Below, piece by piece: positions 35,993 through 48,669 of a DNA stretch of 64,000 nt. Every line of letters starts with the position of its first letter. Positions within the stretch are counted from its first letter, which is position 1. Source of the DNA: Eutypella sp. D-1 (taxonomy: Eukaryota; Ascomycota; Sordariomycetes; Xylariales; Diatrypaceae); assembly GCA_023313575.1 (NCBI GenBank), contig JAJTTP010000001.1, positions 3,286,001-3,350,000 of the forward strand, read 5' to 3'. A program made the position numbers and the translations under genes. Below the pieces are notes generated by a model, which did not search any database, had not been told where the DNA came from, and was given only the letters and a program-made list of their open reading frames with translations.

Positions 35993-38900
35993 TCAGCCGC
36001 GGCGCCACCAGGCCTTCTTCTCGTCGCCCTCGTCCTCGACCGCGTCGCTCTCCTTGACGACAGAGAGGAAGACGCGCTCCATGGTAGCCGCGCCGATGCT
36101 GTAGCAGTCGACGCCGAGCGCCAACTTATTGCGCTCCAGCATCTCGATGAGGTAGCGCACAAAGCTCCTGCTGCGCGGCGTCTGCGCGCCGGCACTGCTA
36201 CTGCCAGCCGGCTCGGGCGCCTGGCTGTCGGCGGGGACGACGAAGCGAACCTGGCCGCCGAGGTTCTGGCCCTCGAACTGGATGTTCGGAAAGTTGTGCT
36301 TCACCCAGCCCGCAACGCGGTTCATCTCCTCAACCGACGATAGCGGTGCCGTCCGCAGGATCAGGTGCACGTGGTACTCGTTGGAGTGCGCCTTGCGGAG
36401 CTCCTGGGTCGTTCCGATGGCAAGCATGCGGCGCGCGACAATAGCGGCGCGACTGGCGAGCGCGTCGGCCTCCTCCATCGAGTGCGTGGTGATGAGGACG
36501 GATCGGCCGGGTGAAACCGCCTCGAGCGTCTTCCAGAGCACGCGCTTGCTGGCGGCGTCCATGGCAGAACTAGGCTCGTCGAGCAGGAGCACCGGCGGGT
36601 TGCCTAGTAGTGCGATGGCTAGACTGAGCTTCCGCTTATTGCCGCCCGATAGCTTTGATGCAAGCTTTGATGAGTGTGCTACGATCCCAACCTTTCGCAT
36701 CGCCCAGTCCACATCACCCTTGATGTCGGCTACGCCCTTGCACCGCGCATAGAAGACCAGATGTTCACGGACGGTCATCATATCAAGGGCGTCGAATTGT
36801 GGGCATACTATGAATAAACGTTAGCTTCTTGTAATTTCTCGATTTAAAGAGAGGATATCGTGAAGGTAGAATCCGAGATAGCTTACCTCCAAGGCACTGT
36901 TGCGCGAGGCGGGTGTTCCTGTGCACGTCGACGCCCTCAAGGTAGACGTTTCCTTCGGTCGGCGTCAGGTCGCCACGAATCATGTTGATAGCGGTGGTCT
37001 TGCCAGCGCCGTTGGGACCGAGGAGGGCGAGGATCTCGCCCTCACGAAGACCGAGTGAGACGTCGTCGACGGCCGTGTTGGAACTGAACCGCTTCGTGAC
37101 GTGCACCATGCGAAGCAAGTCGGTGCCTCCCGAGGCCTCCACGCGGGCAACCTCGGCATCGACGTCGGACCGCCCCGACTTGCCGCCGAACTCACTCATC
37201 TCCACATCGTGGCCCGCGGGTCCCTTGCCGCCCCCGCTCTTCCGCGACGTAAAGGCGAACAAGGCGGCGAACGAGCCAGCGCCGCCCTCGACCCAGAGCA
37301 GCAGGCTGAAGAACCCGATGATCTGAAAGATGAGGAGCATGATGGGCCCGCCGTAGGCGTAGATCGATGACGGGTCGCTGATCATCTCGGTTCCACGGCA
37401 CCGGATGATCTTCGAGTTCAGCCCCATGGACATTGCGGTCAGCAGATTCTGGATCGGGAAGATCATGCCGAGGCCGAACGTCAGGCCGTCCTGTGCCCCG
37501 AGGTTGCCGGGCGAGTTTGCCTGGGTCACCTACAAAGAGTTAGCACGTGGCTAAAATGAATTTGATCGCGCAAGAAGTTATGGGGGTAAATAGACGATTT
37601 GAAAGGTCATGTTATTTTACTTACCGTGAAGGCTACAATGGAGATAATGTACATTATAGCCATGGCCAGCACGGACGAGGCGAATGCAGCGGGCTGCGAC
37701 TTGGTCATGAGCGCGATGAAGTATACAACCGGGATGGCAGCAAGACCGTAAAGGGCCTGGACGAGGAAAACGTGACCGATACCGAACCAGGGCGCCTGTA
37801 TGGAGATCATGATAGTGCATACGATGGAGACAACGAGGACGAAGAAGAAGTCGAAAAGCGAATAGGCTAGGAGCAAGGGCAGCGGCCGGATGCCGTTGGA
37901 GTACTGCAACGCCCGGACCTGGGTCTTGCGCTCGTACGTCGGATAGAGCGAGAAGAAGGCCGGGTACAGGGCGTGCAGGAGGCAGAATATGGTCACCCAG
38001 ATCATGCTGTTGCCCCCGTCGGCCTCGAGGTAGGTTGCTAGCTCCGAATAGGAGCCCGTGATGTTCATGCCGCTCTGCACCTGGCTTAGGAGGTTGATGA
38101 ATGATGTCCCGTACTCGACACCGGCGTAGTCCACGGGGACGGCGATTATGGGGGTGCTGTCGTTACTCAAGAACAAACCTCCGGTAGTAGCGTTGCGCGG
38201 GTTGTTCTGGATGTAGCGCAGGAAGTCTTCGCGGTTGTCTTCGATATGCGGGGGTTTGGTCAGGCCGTCAGGATCGCTCTCTGCGAGATTTACTATGGTC
38301 TCGTTGGCGGACTCCGGGCCTAACACGAGGCCATTCGGGGATACTGCGAATTGGCTTACGAAAGGCTGGCGTGTAATGAGGTCGTCGCAACTTGGCGTCT
38401 CGTAGTTCTTAAGGAAGTCTCCGAGATTTGGCGATGTGATGATGGGTATAGCCATCGCGAAGAAATACACCCACCAGGTGGACCGGAGGATAATGAGGCG
38501 CTTCAGCAGGAGCGCCCTCATCTGTCTGAAAAGGATACCGAGCTCGGACACCGAGCCGACTGGTTGGTTTGGCTGGTATTCATCCAGTTCAGATTCATCA
38601 TCTAGCTTTTCCGCCGCGAGGGCGTGGGGGTCCTCCGAAACCTTGAGGAACACGTCCTCGATGGTGGGCCCGGTGATAAAGAGATCCGAGTCATCGGATG
38701 TATCGAGAGTGGAAAGCACTTGAGCGGCCGAGGCCGAGTCTGGCACAGTGCAAATGTAATGGTCTTGCTTCTCGACAATGGGGTACGGGATCTTGGAGAC
38801 GCCTTGGGTCGTCCGGGGCATATGCACACGATAACCACCACCATACTCATTCTTGAGTTCGGCGGGAGTGCCCTGGCACTTAGTCTTACCGAGCGATAGA

Positions 38901-41033
38901 ATAACGATGTGGTCGGATAGAACTTCGCTCTCATCGAGAAAATGTGTCGTCAGAATCATGGTGCGGTGCGAGCGTTCGGCCAGGATCGCGTTCCAGATCA
39001 CTCGCCGCGAGAGCGGATCGATACCCGAGGTCACCTCATCCAACAGACAGATAGAGCTGCCGCCGACGAACATACATGCCAGCTGAAGCTTGCGCTTCAT
39101 GCCACCGCTCAGATTCTTCGAGAAGCTATCCCTCTTGCGACCGAGGTCACATATCTCGATCAGCCGCTCGAGGGACGACTTGTCTTCCGAATTGCCCTTG
39201 AGAATGTTCCAGATGACCAGATGCTCGTAAACTGTGAGGTTGTCCCAGAGTACGTTCTTCTGGGGGCAGATACCTACGAAAAGGTCAGTCTACTTCATCT
39301 GTTAACCACAGAGCTTTCTTGTACTTACCCATCTTGGAGGGCGGAGCATCGATGTTGATGGATCCGCCGGTCGGTGCTTGGAATCCAGCAAGCATTCCTA
39401 GGGTTGTCGTCTTTCCAGAGCCATTGGGGCCTAGTAGGCAAAGTATCTGGCTCTTCTGGCTCGTGAGATCCAAGCCATCAACGGCCTTGACAGTCGGTTT
39501 ACGAGAGCAGCAACACCACCTCTTGAACCATGAGGGGTAGTAATACTTCGTCAGGCCAGAGGTTTGGATAGCGACGTGCTCGGCCCCGGGGTTCGCGCCG
39601 AAGTCACGACGCTTGCGGTTGTTTCCGTGAAGCGAGTGCTCGACGAGTATGGCAAGGAGCGGGTACCCGACAATCTGGATGGCGAGCAAGATGAACAGAA
39701 AGTATGGAGGGGCCTGGTTAGACCAGGTTTCCTTACCCATGCTGCCCAGGGCGGCCTCCATTTGCCTCGCATCTACCGGCTGCATCAAGTCGAGAGGTTT
39801 TCCCGCGATCTCGGCCTTGGCCAGGAAGGTGAAGAAGAACACGTAGTTCATGGGCGGGAACAGGAAACTTAGGATCGCGACCTGCACAAGGGGCGGTGGC
39901 GAGATACTATTGTTCTCTTGATAGGCAGCGAAGACACCCAGGAGGAGGCCTACGAGCGAGACAAAGATAGCTGCGATCTGGGTTTTCTTGAAGAACGCAG
40001 CGCCGAATATGCTGGAGCTGGTTACCGCCCATCCCGTCAAGATCTGCCAGAAGATTGTGAGTGCCGCGTTGGTCGAGGGGACCAGCAGTTGCTGAAATAC
40101 TATGTCACGGGTTGTTAGTTATACGTGTACATTATTACTGTCTATCATGAGCAGGACACCAGAATACTTACGAATCCCGAGGATAATCCACAACGGTAGG
40201 TACAGAACGTCGAAGGTTATGACGTGACTTAGGACCCTTGGTATCGCGGCGCCACCTCCCATTGCATCGATAAGCTCCGACATCCCCGATTCCCTGTCAG
40301 CGGCTATCATGCTTGTGACATGATGGGATAGCGGCATCATGGTCATGAAGAAGACGAATGACAGGATGAAGAGTGCCAGAACTAGGAATTGCTGCCTCGA
40401 CTCCTCGTTGGCCTGTGCCTGCGAGCCGTGGAAGGTGGTGTACTTCAGGACCTCAGGTTTCGTGTCGTTGCCGGTGATGGCATTTTCGATTGCGACCTGT
40501 AGGGGCAAGAATACCTCTTCCAAAGGATTATTTGTTGTGAAGGGATCGGGCTCGAATGTGGTTTTGCTTGGATCAGTTCGAATGGTGTAGTTCCAGTGAG
40601 CACCTGGTCGGCCACTCTCTGGAGTATCGTTGAATTCCACTACAGCATGGCATGGAGAGGTCGCGTGGTAGTCCACCGGACAGGCGTTGTCAACATCGGC
40701 GGGGTTATCAAGTTCGAAGATCGACTCTCGTCTCAAAGGCTCAAGAATCTTTTTATAGACGGGCTCGAAGTCCGGACCAAGGCCAGGGGTTCGGACAAAG
40801 ACAAGCCTCTTATCGAGAATCGTATCAGCTAAGTCTCGGACAGGATTGGTGGTTCCGACGCCGAACCTGCTGTTGGTTTTGGTGAAGTTCTGGATCTCGA
40901 GGAGTAGGACGAGAAGTAGGATGGGAAGAATGAAGGCTCTGATTAAGGTGGAGATCCATTTTCTTAGGATGATGGTAATGAAGTTTTTTCTCGTGAGGGC
41001 CCAAGTCTGGCGCCCTATCAATTTCAACTCCAT
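35993..41033 (-). CDS. Full-length ABC-A transporter (TMD-NBD-TMD-NBD)
   Basis: Five exons on the minus strand (41033-40172, 40099-39329, 39273-37625, 37529-36887, 36807-35993) join in phase to 1,579 residues. TM1 (about 28-48) is followed by a roughly 170-residue extracellular loop with paired Cys and N-glycosylation sites, then a membrane block to about 450, the layout of subfamily A. NBD1 has Walker [12 protein letters not shown] (about 510), signature LSGGMKRK (about 599) and Walker [12 protein letters not shown]. The second membrane half repeats the pattern. NBD2 has Walker [12 protein letters not shown] (about 1268), signature LSGGNKRK (about 1360) and Walker [12 protein letters not shown]. 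Both sites look competent. ABC-A proteins move lipids or lipid-like compounds across membranes; the fungal substrate is unknown. Each splice falls in a conserved block (for example [12 protein letters not shown] and [12 protein letters not shown]), which supports the model. Confidence 0.92.
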
Positions 41034-42845
41034 TTTATTTAGAGATCGATATGCCCTTTCTACGTTATGTTGACATCCCGAGTGTGAAGGATTCGTCTTA
41101 TAACGGACAAAGGTGTGTTAGTTTAGATATATGGAACAGTGGCGTGTAACGACTGAAGAATAATGTTGTCGGTAGTAATGTTATGATGATTGATATGAAG
41201 AGTTTAACAGTCCAGATAGTCAAGAGAAGTGCGAGGTCTTCTTATTATTACACGTAGTCTCGTGTAAGTTGATGCATCACGGAGACCAACCTTATATCTC
41301 AATACGTAGTTCAGTATAAGGGGGCGACAAAGTTTAAGTTATGTACATTTAAACTAAGATATGTCTACATATCGACTGCAATTTTTCTACTCGTGTTCCT
41401 GATTGTCATGACAGACATCAAACCGATCTAGAGAGATAATGTAACACCGTCAGGGGTATCTGAGATAGTAGCCGACCCAGGAGGATTAGGCACCGGAATT
41501 TCACCCTCTTCAAAGCGTCGGCTGTTCAGCTCACTTGGCATTGAACTGTCGGTCCCGTTCCTGCGGTAAAGAAGCAATGCTCCATTGTTATTAACCTCAT
41601 TTGAATCTTAGACTGGGAATAAATCCATATATCTTCGACGAAAGAGTAGAAGACAGGGCCGGGATGCCGTAGGCGAGGTAGAGGACACCCCGAAGACATT
41701 GCACATATGGAACAACCCGAAGATTTTGAGTTCGCCGTCAGCCGAGCCCGTAACTCAGCCACCTCCTCCGGTGTTTGGATAAATGATTTGTGTATTCAAT
41801 GGGGGTTCCATGTGTAGAAGATCATCTACAGAAATGTCTTGATAGCCGTGCTAATAAAAGTGCAGCGATGCACTTTGTTAGTAATAGCGGAACGAGGCAG
41901 GTGAAGCAGTTCGAAGGTTAAGATCAAGATCCACATATCAACCGCAATTGGCCAACCAGAGTTCTCTGCTAATGTTGGGCCAGAGCTGCTTGTTCAGGGG
42001 TAACCAGGCTGCCAAATAAACCCATTTCTCATTGGTCAGATAACACCCACCCATCAGTCCTCATCAGGTACTTTGTATTCCATCAACATATGTAGACTGT
42101 TATTGTTATTAGTATCACCGCATTGGTGACAGTCGAACAGTCTGAGACCCCAATTCTGGCCGTCTTGTTATTGGCAAGCTATGCATTGGCGCTTGTACAA
42201 CTTGTCGATCATCAGAATTGTCGGCTGCAGACAAGTTGGCAAGGCAGCTTGGCTTAGTACATTTATCCTCGTATTAATGGCGGCGGTTGTTAATATGGCA
42301 ATGCCAGAATGCTGCTGAATGCTGCTGCCTTACGATGCAAGCGTCTACAAATCACGATCTTTACCTATAATATAGCCATTGAAAAAAAGCCTAATATTTC
42401 ACGTTAGTTTCGTTTCCAATTCCTATCGTTGCAGTGAAATCAGAGTGGGGAAAAGGTAAAATATCAGAGGGAAAAACCCAAATTTTGAAATCAAAGTCGA
42501 TCGACTCAATTACAATCTAGCATTTCATTTGGAGTGGTCATCATTGTAAGGAAAAAGGAGGCATGCGTAGTGATGTAAGGGATAGCCACTTACCACGAAG
42601 GACTCACATGCAAGACTATGATGTGGCAAGCAAATGACTTCACAGCGATTATATGTCACTCTGACGAGTCTTCTCGGTGGTTAGTTCATTTCTGAGATGT
42701 CAGTTGCGGTGGGCCAGGTGGAATAAGCTTACCGGACAATGAAAAGGGGTGCATCGAGTGTCGTTCATCTCAAAAAATTGAGGTACAATAATCGTACAGC
42801 GCAGATATCTCACATCAAGCCCAAAAAAGAAACGCCAGGCCACGC
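41034..42845. other. Intergenic, upstream of ABC transporter
   Basis: About 1.8 kb, AT-richer than the genes. No coding frame or structured repeat was recognised. Confidence 0.5.
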
Positions 42846-43653
42846 TCAAAATCGATCATCCTGTCTCTTCCAACCTGCTAGTCGACTTAATTCTCCTATC
42901 GCCGAGAGAATGTTGTCGACAACCACCTTGATCATACCCTGCCGCTTATTCTTGCCGTCGTCATTGGATGGCCGTTCGGTGCCGATGGTGGGTAGCACGT
43001 TGTCGCTCGCAGATAAACTGACGAAGAGCGCGAAAGGCACAAGCCAAACGCAAAGGCCGAAGAATGCGGCAATCTCGGTGAAGGATGGCGTGTCGGGTTG
43101 GTCATACATCGAGGTCATTCTGGAATATGACTGTTGTTGAATTGCGGAAAAGTGACGAAACCAGAAGTAATGGTTGACAAGGACGAGTACTGTCATAGCG
43201 CCATGGTCAGCATCGATTGCCTGCCTGTCGGCCGCGCTCGTGTCTTGTAGGGCAGGGTGAACTTACAGCATGAGATGATGAACAAAGGGTCTGTCAATCT
43301 GACAAAAGGGAACCGGCGCATATTCCCCAGGTATAGGGCATGGGATCCGACGCCCATCAGGGTCAAGCCGAATGGGAATCTATCAACGACACATAGTACG
43401 AGCTGGAGGCTGATAACGAAGTAGATGAGGCGCTTGAGTAGGCGCTTGGCGATTACGGTATGTTCCTCGACGAGTTCGGAGAGGTAATAGAGACCGGAGG
43501 CTGCAGTAGGCGTTATTAGGTCGCGGTTAGCCGTCGGAAGTCACAAACAAGTCAACGATGAAAGAAAAGAGTCCTAGACATACCTATCGCGAGCGTCAGG
43601 AAACAGAAGCCCACAATGGAGCCGAGATACCCGACAAGAGGTAAAATCCACAT
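42846..43653 (-). CDS. SVP26: SVP26/TEX261-family ER-Golgi membrane protein
   Basis: Three exons on the minus strand (43653-43584, 43500-43267, 43189-42846) give 215 residues. The start MWILPLVGYLG and the following SGLYYLSELVEEHT, FPFGLTLMGVGSHALYLGN and LVLVNHYFWFRHF blocks are characteristic of yeast Svp26 and animal TEX261. Four hydrophobic segments are visible. In yeast the protein sits in early Golgi and COPII vesicles and acts as an export adaptor for certain type II membrane glycosyltransferases. The C-terminal 60 residues (Ser/Asp/Lys-rich) are the variable cytosolic tail. The gene diverges from BUD23, sharing a 0.9-kb upstream region. Gene identity is firm from the motifs; the cargo in this organism is inferred from yeast. 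Confidence 0.9.
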
Positions 43654-44557
43654 TATGATTTAAGTACCTAGGCACTCAGTAGGATCTCATGGTCGAATTG
43701 TATGTGGAACGGATTGTGTGTGGAACGGATTGTGTGTGGAGCGAAGGGACGAACGATCGAGAATCGAGACGGTTCACAAAAGGCTTTTTTTGGTTTTGCT
43801 TGCTTATAACTACGAGAATTGAGGATTTAAAAGGATAGAAGATGGATTTTGAATGGATTGTGAAAATGTTCCGACGCAAGTCAACAATTGGGTTTTTTCA
43901 ACGAATGAATACGGCTTGAACTTATTAAACGTGTTGAAAAATATAGTTATATGCGCTCATACCCGGACATTCTTGATTGGGATTGTAGCAGTAAGGATTG
44001 TTGCAATGTTGTTAGTGCCACCTTGCACCTTTTCTTTTCCTTGGTGGTGAAAATCAGACAAAAGGTCTATTAGGTCTAGTTACATAGATTAGGTGGCTGT
44101 AGAAATATGAGTTATGATTGGTCTGGTCTAAACAAGGTCGGGGTGTTGCTGTCTAAGGCCGGGCTTTATCGGCTCTGGCCGGCTCTATCAGAAAGGGCGG
44201 GAAGTCCGGACCGACCTACATATATACATATGTACTTAGGTAAGTACTGTAGAGTAGTTCGTAGTCTCTGATAGTTAACCTTGGCATATGATATGCGATA
44301 AGATGATAATACCCATGATAAGATAAGGAGGCAGAATATCTACTAAGTACCCACTAAAAAGTGTATGGAGATCTCAGATATCCCACATGCAATGTCTATA
44401 GCAGGCATTATCATACTTATGCGCAACTGCGGTTTAATCTTAAAGACATACCAGATATAAATCGAATATAAACGAATGTGACATAAATATTCTAGTCTTG
44501 AGAGTGTTAACCAGGGAAAACTGCGGATTATAATTCCATTTCGAACACAACGACATC
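43654..44557. promoter_or_regulatory. Shared divergent upstream region, SVP26 and BUD23
   Basis: This 0.9-kb region separates two head-to-head housekeeping genes. Near the SVP26 start it carries a 16-base tandem repeat (43700-43742). Short TACTTAGGTA-like palindromes occur near 44221. No other regulatory word can be assigned by eye. Confidence 0.45.
43700..43742. repeat. Short tandem repeat, 16-bp unit
   Basis: The unit GTGTGGAACGGATTGT is repeated about 2.7 times, with small changes at the ends, just upstream of the SVP26-like start. Confidence 0.7.
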
Positions 44558-45526
44558 ATGTCGCGGCCGGAGGATACTCTGTAAGTATTCAATAAGAACC
44601 CCCCACCATCCATCCCACCAACCACTGCAACTACATACACAACATCAACTTGGCTTAATACCCAGTACCCGGAAAATCGCTAACCCACCCACCCATCCAT
44701 TACCAGGTCCGCAGATGTCCACTACAATGATGTTGAGGCGAGAAAATACACTACGTCCTCTCGTATACAGAACATCCAGGCCTCCATGACCCATCGTGCC
44801 CTCGAGCTGCTCGACTTGTCCTCGCCCTCTCTGATCCTCGACGTCGGCTGCGGCAGCGGTCTGTCCGGCGAGATCCTGTCATCGCTGCCCGAGGAGGAAG
44901 GAGGTCCGCACGTCTGGGTGGGTATGGACGTGTCGGCGTCGATGCTGGACGTCGCCCTACAGCGCGATGTCGAGGGCGACCTTATGCTGGCCGACATCGG
45001 ACAAGGTGTGCCCTTCCGCGCCGGCACCTTCGACGCTGCTATCAGCATCAGCGCCATCCAATGGCTGTGCAATGCTGAGACGAGTGACGTCTCCCCCGCA
45101 GGGCGTCTATCTCGCTTCTTCGGCGGACTATACGCCAGCCTGCGCCGCGGTGGCCGCGCCGTCTGCCAGTTCTACCCCAAGAACGACGAGCAGAAGAAGA
45201 TGATCACCGCTGCCGCTGTCAAGGCTGGCTTCGGCGCAGGTCTCCTCGAGGATGACCCCGAGACCAAGAATGTCAAGGTCTACCTCGTGCTCACTGTCGG
45301 CGGCGGCGCCCTCGAATCCTCCGGTGGCGACATCACCGGCGTCGTTCGCGGCATGGAGAACGTCGATGTGCTCGACCCCCGCCGGAGGGCCCAGAGCGGT
45401 CGCGGCGAGGTCAAGAAGGGCAGTAAAGCCTGGATTCTCAAGAAGAAGGAGCAGATGGAGCGCAAGGGCAAGGTCGTGAAGGCGACGTCTAAGTACACCG
45501 GCCGCAAGCGGCGGGTGGCATTCTGA
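44558..45526 (+). CDS. BUD23: 18S rRNA (guanine-N7) methyltransferase Bud23
   Basis: A 23-nt first exon (44558-44580, MSRPEDT plus two bases) is joined over a 126-bp intron to 44707-45526, giving 280 residues. After the splice comes YNDVEARKYTTSSRIQ, followed by MTHRALELL, the family's N-terminal signature. The S-adenosylmethionine site is LDVGCGSGLSG (about 52-62), with the acidic motif II in VGMDVSASML and the motif IV region at ISISAIQWLC. The C-terminus is the basic, Lys/Arg-rich tail ending KYTGRKRRVAF, which binds pre-rRNA. Bud23, with Trm112, methylates a single guanine of 18S rRNA during small-subunit assembly in the nucleus. Length and order match the family. The short first exon is easily missed by gene finders. 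Confidence 0.95.
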
Positions 45527-46519
45527 TACATTAGGAGGGAGGCCCTAGTCCCTCGCATGACGACACATTGCACGGCGTTATCGGAGTTCACAAACTGGAA
45601 AATATCCCGTCTGATTCTACATACTAGGAATGATAAATTGAGTTTTGTTGCCCTGCCATCCCAAGCACTGCAAATAATCACTTGTGCTGGCGTGAGGCGG
45701 CTTACTACATACAACATTCCTGGGGACTACGAATTGATCGGCGCCACGTCACCGAGGTGAAGGACCTGTAACGAGCACACGAATGATGACTAGAGATTGA
45801 CCGCTTGTCATACCCTCCTCGAGGACTTTGTGGAAATGGCGAAAGCCGGTCCTCGAAAAAGCATATCTCGATCATTCGTTATCATACCATGGTAGAATTT
45901 AACGAAGAAACGGATGGAAAGGCGGGGTGTATCTCTTAGTAAACCCCATAATGTGATATACCTCGGGAGAAAAACGGCCATTGGCTATATAGGGAATCAC
46001 ATCGAGGAGGATCATACGGTGTGTTATCACGAAACAGTCAGGATCTTTCTGAGGGGTCTCTATCGTACCTATCAGCTACCAGAAGAAGCCAGGCTACAAA
46101 CGCAGGTGGTAGGCCTCCGGCAGGTTTCCCCTCGACAAAGCTTAGATGTGTGGTTACACGTGAAGGAATGAGGTAGCATCGACCATACTCTGGGATCGCA
46201 CCCGTTGGCCTGCCTAAGCCAGCTCTTTCCTGAGGCATCTCCCAGCATTCTATTGTCTCCTTGCTCATACTTAAGAGTGGACACAGCTGCCGTTACTTCG
46301 CACAACCTCTCTCACCCAAGCACAACACTTCATTCTTGATATCGTTTACCAAAAACAACCTTCTACCGCAGTCAATCACGACTTACCCATTCGCTCGTTA
46401 GGGCATCCAACATCTGAAACAACACTTATTCGCCTCCAACCTCGATACCATTACCATCAGAAACAATCCCACCACACCGCACCAGAGCCATATCAACCTT
46501 CGCACACTTCAGACCAACA
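45527..46519. other. Intergenic, BUD23 to small secreted protein
   Basis: About 1 kb. The last 240 bp are C/A-rich and look like the leader of the downstream gene (CAACA, CCAACC words). No other gene was seen. Confidence 0.45.
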
Positions 46520-46768
46520 ATGAAGCCCACTACCTTCTTCGTCACGACGATGAGTTTGCTCGTCCCGACCGCAATGGCTGGGCCAGCGGCCTACGGCGTG
46601 TGCCAAACGGGCTGCGCTGGTGTCGTCACCGCTTGCTACGCAGCCGCGGGCTTCACTTGGGGTGCGACCTTGGGCGCCTCGGCGCCAGCGTCCATTGTCG
46701 CCTGCAACACCGCCTACGGCTCATGCCAGGCGGCGTGCTGGGCTGCGCTCGCCGCCCCCACAGTCTAA
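46520..46768 (+). CDS. Small secreted Gly/Ala/Cys protein
   Basis: A single exon of 82 residues. The first 20 (ending PTAMA) form a signal peptide. The mature part, about 62 residues, begins GPAAYGVCQTGC and has six Cys in the order C-x3-C, C, C, C-x3-C, with a central glycine/alanine helix (AAGFTWGATLGASAP) of the GxxxG type. I recall many near-identical small fungal proteins of this kind, often labelled 'zygote-specific' in databases; their function is not established. The long C/A-rich leader and the compact frame suggest strong expression. It could be a wall-associated or membrane-active peptide; that is inference from the composition. Confidence 0.75.
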   Translation: MKPTTFFVTTMSLLVPTAMAGPAAYGVCQTGCAGVVTACYAAAGFTWGATLGASAPASIVACNTAYGSCQAACWAALAAPTV

Positions 46769-47555
46769 CCGGACACGCGCCTCGTGAGACAAGGTCGAAA
46801 CGGCTCGGGTTAGATGGCTAGGTCGTTTTGCTCACGCTGGCGCTGCGCGGAAAGGACTCTCCGCTCTTGAGAATTACCGGAATTGGGGGTTCTACATGAG
46901 GCGATAAGATTGATAGTAGTGAGGAGTACATATGCATGTCTCGGCACAGGGTTAACGACAGAGAAGGATACTGGAATCACCTGAGCTGGTAGCATGGAGG
47001 GTGAGGCTATCCATCAATTGAGACATTCCTTGCTTTAGGATAGAACTTAGTGGTGATTCCTTCCTTCCTTTCTCACATTGTTCTTTTCCTCAATGTTTTG
47101 TGTTGCGTACCTCTTCATCAAATCCCGGATTTGCCATCAGGTTGGTTGACTCGGGACATTCCCCCCTGCCCCCACGCCTTAGTGCTCGGCCCCACTACCG
47201 CGGTCCCGGTTACCGGCCGGGTGGGATCCTTCTTCCCTCCGTAATTAATGCAGGAGATGCCGAACGAATTGGAACGTTGGAGCAGTATGCTCTTTCCATA
47301 TATCTTGACATACATAAGTACTTTATTAGTTTACTCGGTTCCTTCGCCTCGATCTCTGCGCATGATGACGAGCCAAAAGGGGGTTAGCTAGCCTAGCTCC
47401 GCGCCGGTGTGACTCAGATCCACCATTCTCTCGTGTCCGGGGTAGTACAAATGCTATCGCTTATAGATTTAGAGTGTTCTTCTTCTTCGCTGCAGTCGCG
47501 ACAAATCCTCGAGTTTCTCTGATATGATGAGAATGTCAATAGTTACGGGCCCGAA
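46769..47555. other. Intergenic, no gene seen
   Basis: About 0.8 kb. Short frames on both strands show no recognisable features. A CCGGTTACCGGCCGG palindrome-like patch lies near 47207. Confidence 0.45.
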
Positions 47556-48489
47556 ATGACGACACAGAGTGAGACGCCTGCCCTGCAGCGACAGTCTGTT
47601 ATCTTGATACCCTGGGATCCAAATTCTACTAAGCATGTTGAACGGATGGTCGCGCAAAGAGTAGCCTGTGGGTGGAAGCAGGATTACGTTGAAGGGTGGC
47701 GACAACTGCAGCGGGAAGGGAAAATTGGTCTTCACTGGATTGTAGGTGTTTCCATTACCCATGCATTGCCTATTGAGTACATGGTACCTAGGTCTAGTTT
47801 GTGACTTGGCCAACACAATCCAGGTACTGCCTCCTGATGATGAGGAAACGTCACAGCGCGTCCAGCAGCATGTCTCAGCCTTCCCAGATGAGGCAGAACC
47901 CCTGAACAACACATGTTCCTCGATATTTGGCCGGTCTACCTCGGCAAACCCAAGCATCATATCGTTTTTGCCGATTGGGCACATTTCGCTGGACGCCTGG
48001 GCGGCAGATCCCCTACTACACACGTCGGCGGAAAAGGGTGTCTACTCACTTACTTCTTTCTACGTATCATCGGCTTTGCAAAACATGGGGCTGGGCGGGG
48101 CTGCCTTGCGGATGTGTGAAGAGTAAATTGTTCCCCTATCATCGAGAATGTTCCCAGAAAATTGACTTGATCTAGGACGGCGGCAAAGGATTTCGGAGCT
48201 GTCGCGATCACGCTATCAACGATCGCGAAAGAGGAATGTGCACCAGATCACCCACGAATGATAGCGATGGGATTCTCTCCAGCGAAGGTACGTCTGTGCT
48301 TGAAAATTGTTCGCCGTTCAAAGTATGCGTGGTTGGTAACCCTGTAGCCTCTAGGTCACGAACCAGGACTGGTATGAGAGACATGGCTATGTCATGTATC
48401 AACACCAAGAAGACGCTTGGTATGATATAGACCCAACGGGAAAGTCCTGGGGCGTCAAGGCCTGCATGTTTAAGAAAACCTTGAAATAG
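47556..48489 (+). CDS. GNAT-family N-acetyltransferase
   Basis: Four exons (47556-47741, 47824-48122, 48176-48287, 48355-48489) join in phase to 243 residues. Introns are 82, 53 and 67 bp. The N-terminal helix block (HVERMVAQRVACGWKQDYVE) and FLPIGHISL give the first strand pair. YSLTSFYVSSALQNMGLGGAALRM is the acetyl-CoA loop region with the Q-x-x-G-x-G/A-like turn, and AVAITLSTIAKE the following strand. The last exon supplies DWYERHGYVMYQHQ, the usual GNAT end with the aromatic-Arg-GY turn. GNAT enzymes move acetyl from acetyl-CoA to an amine; the target here is unknown. No signal peptide is seen, so it is likely cytosolic. Each splice restores a conserved block, which supports the model over a broken-gene reading. 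Confidence 0.82.
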
Positions 48490-48669
48490 ACCGGTATAGA
48501 GCTATTTGAGTTGATTGCATTTAGACAAACGCGGTACCCTGGCATGTTGGTCAGATGCGAATGTCACAAGAATACCTGGCATGGACCCGGTCCCTTCATG
48601 GAACTCTAGACCTAAATAAACATTGTCTTATCTTAGTTCTCTATGGTATTCACCCAAGGATGAAGAAAT

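Noticed and set aside
42739..43140. Open frame of 133 codons on the plus strand
   Set aside because: It is antisense to the last exon of the SVP26-like gene, whose identity is firm.
47742..48354. Frame breaks suggesting a broken GNAT gene
   Set aside because: Three introns with consistent phases rebuild a complete GNAT protein, so the gene looks intact.
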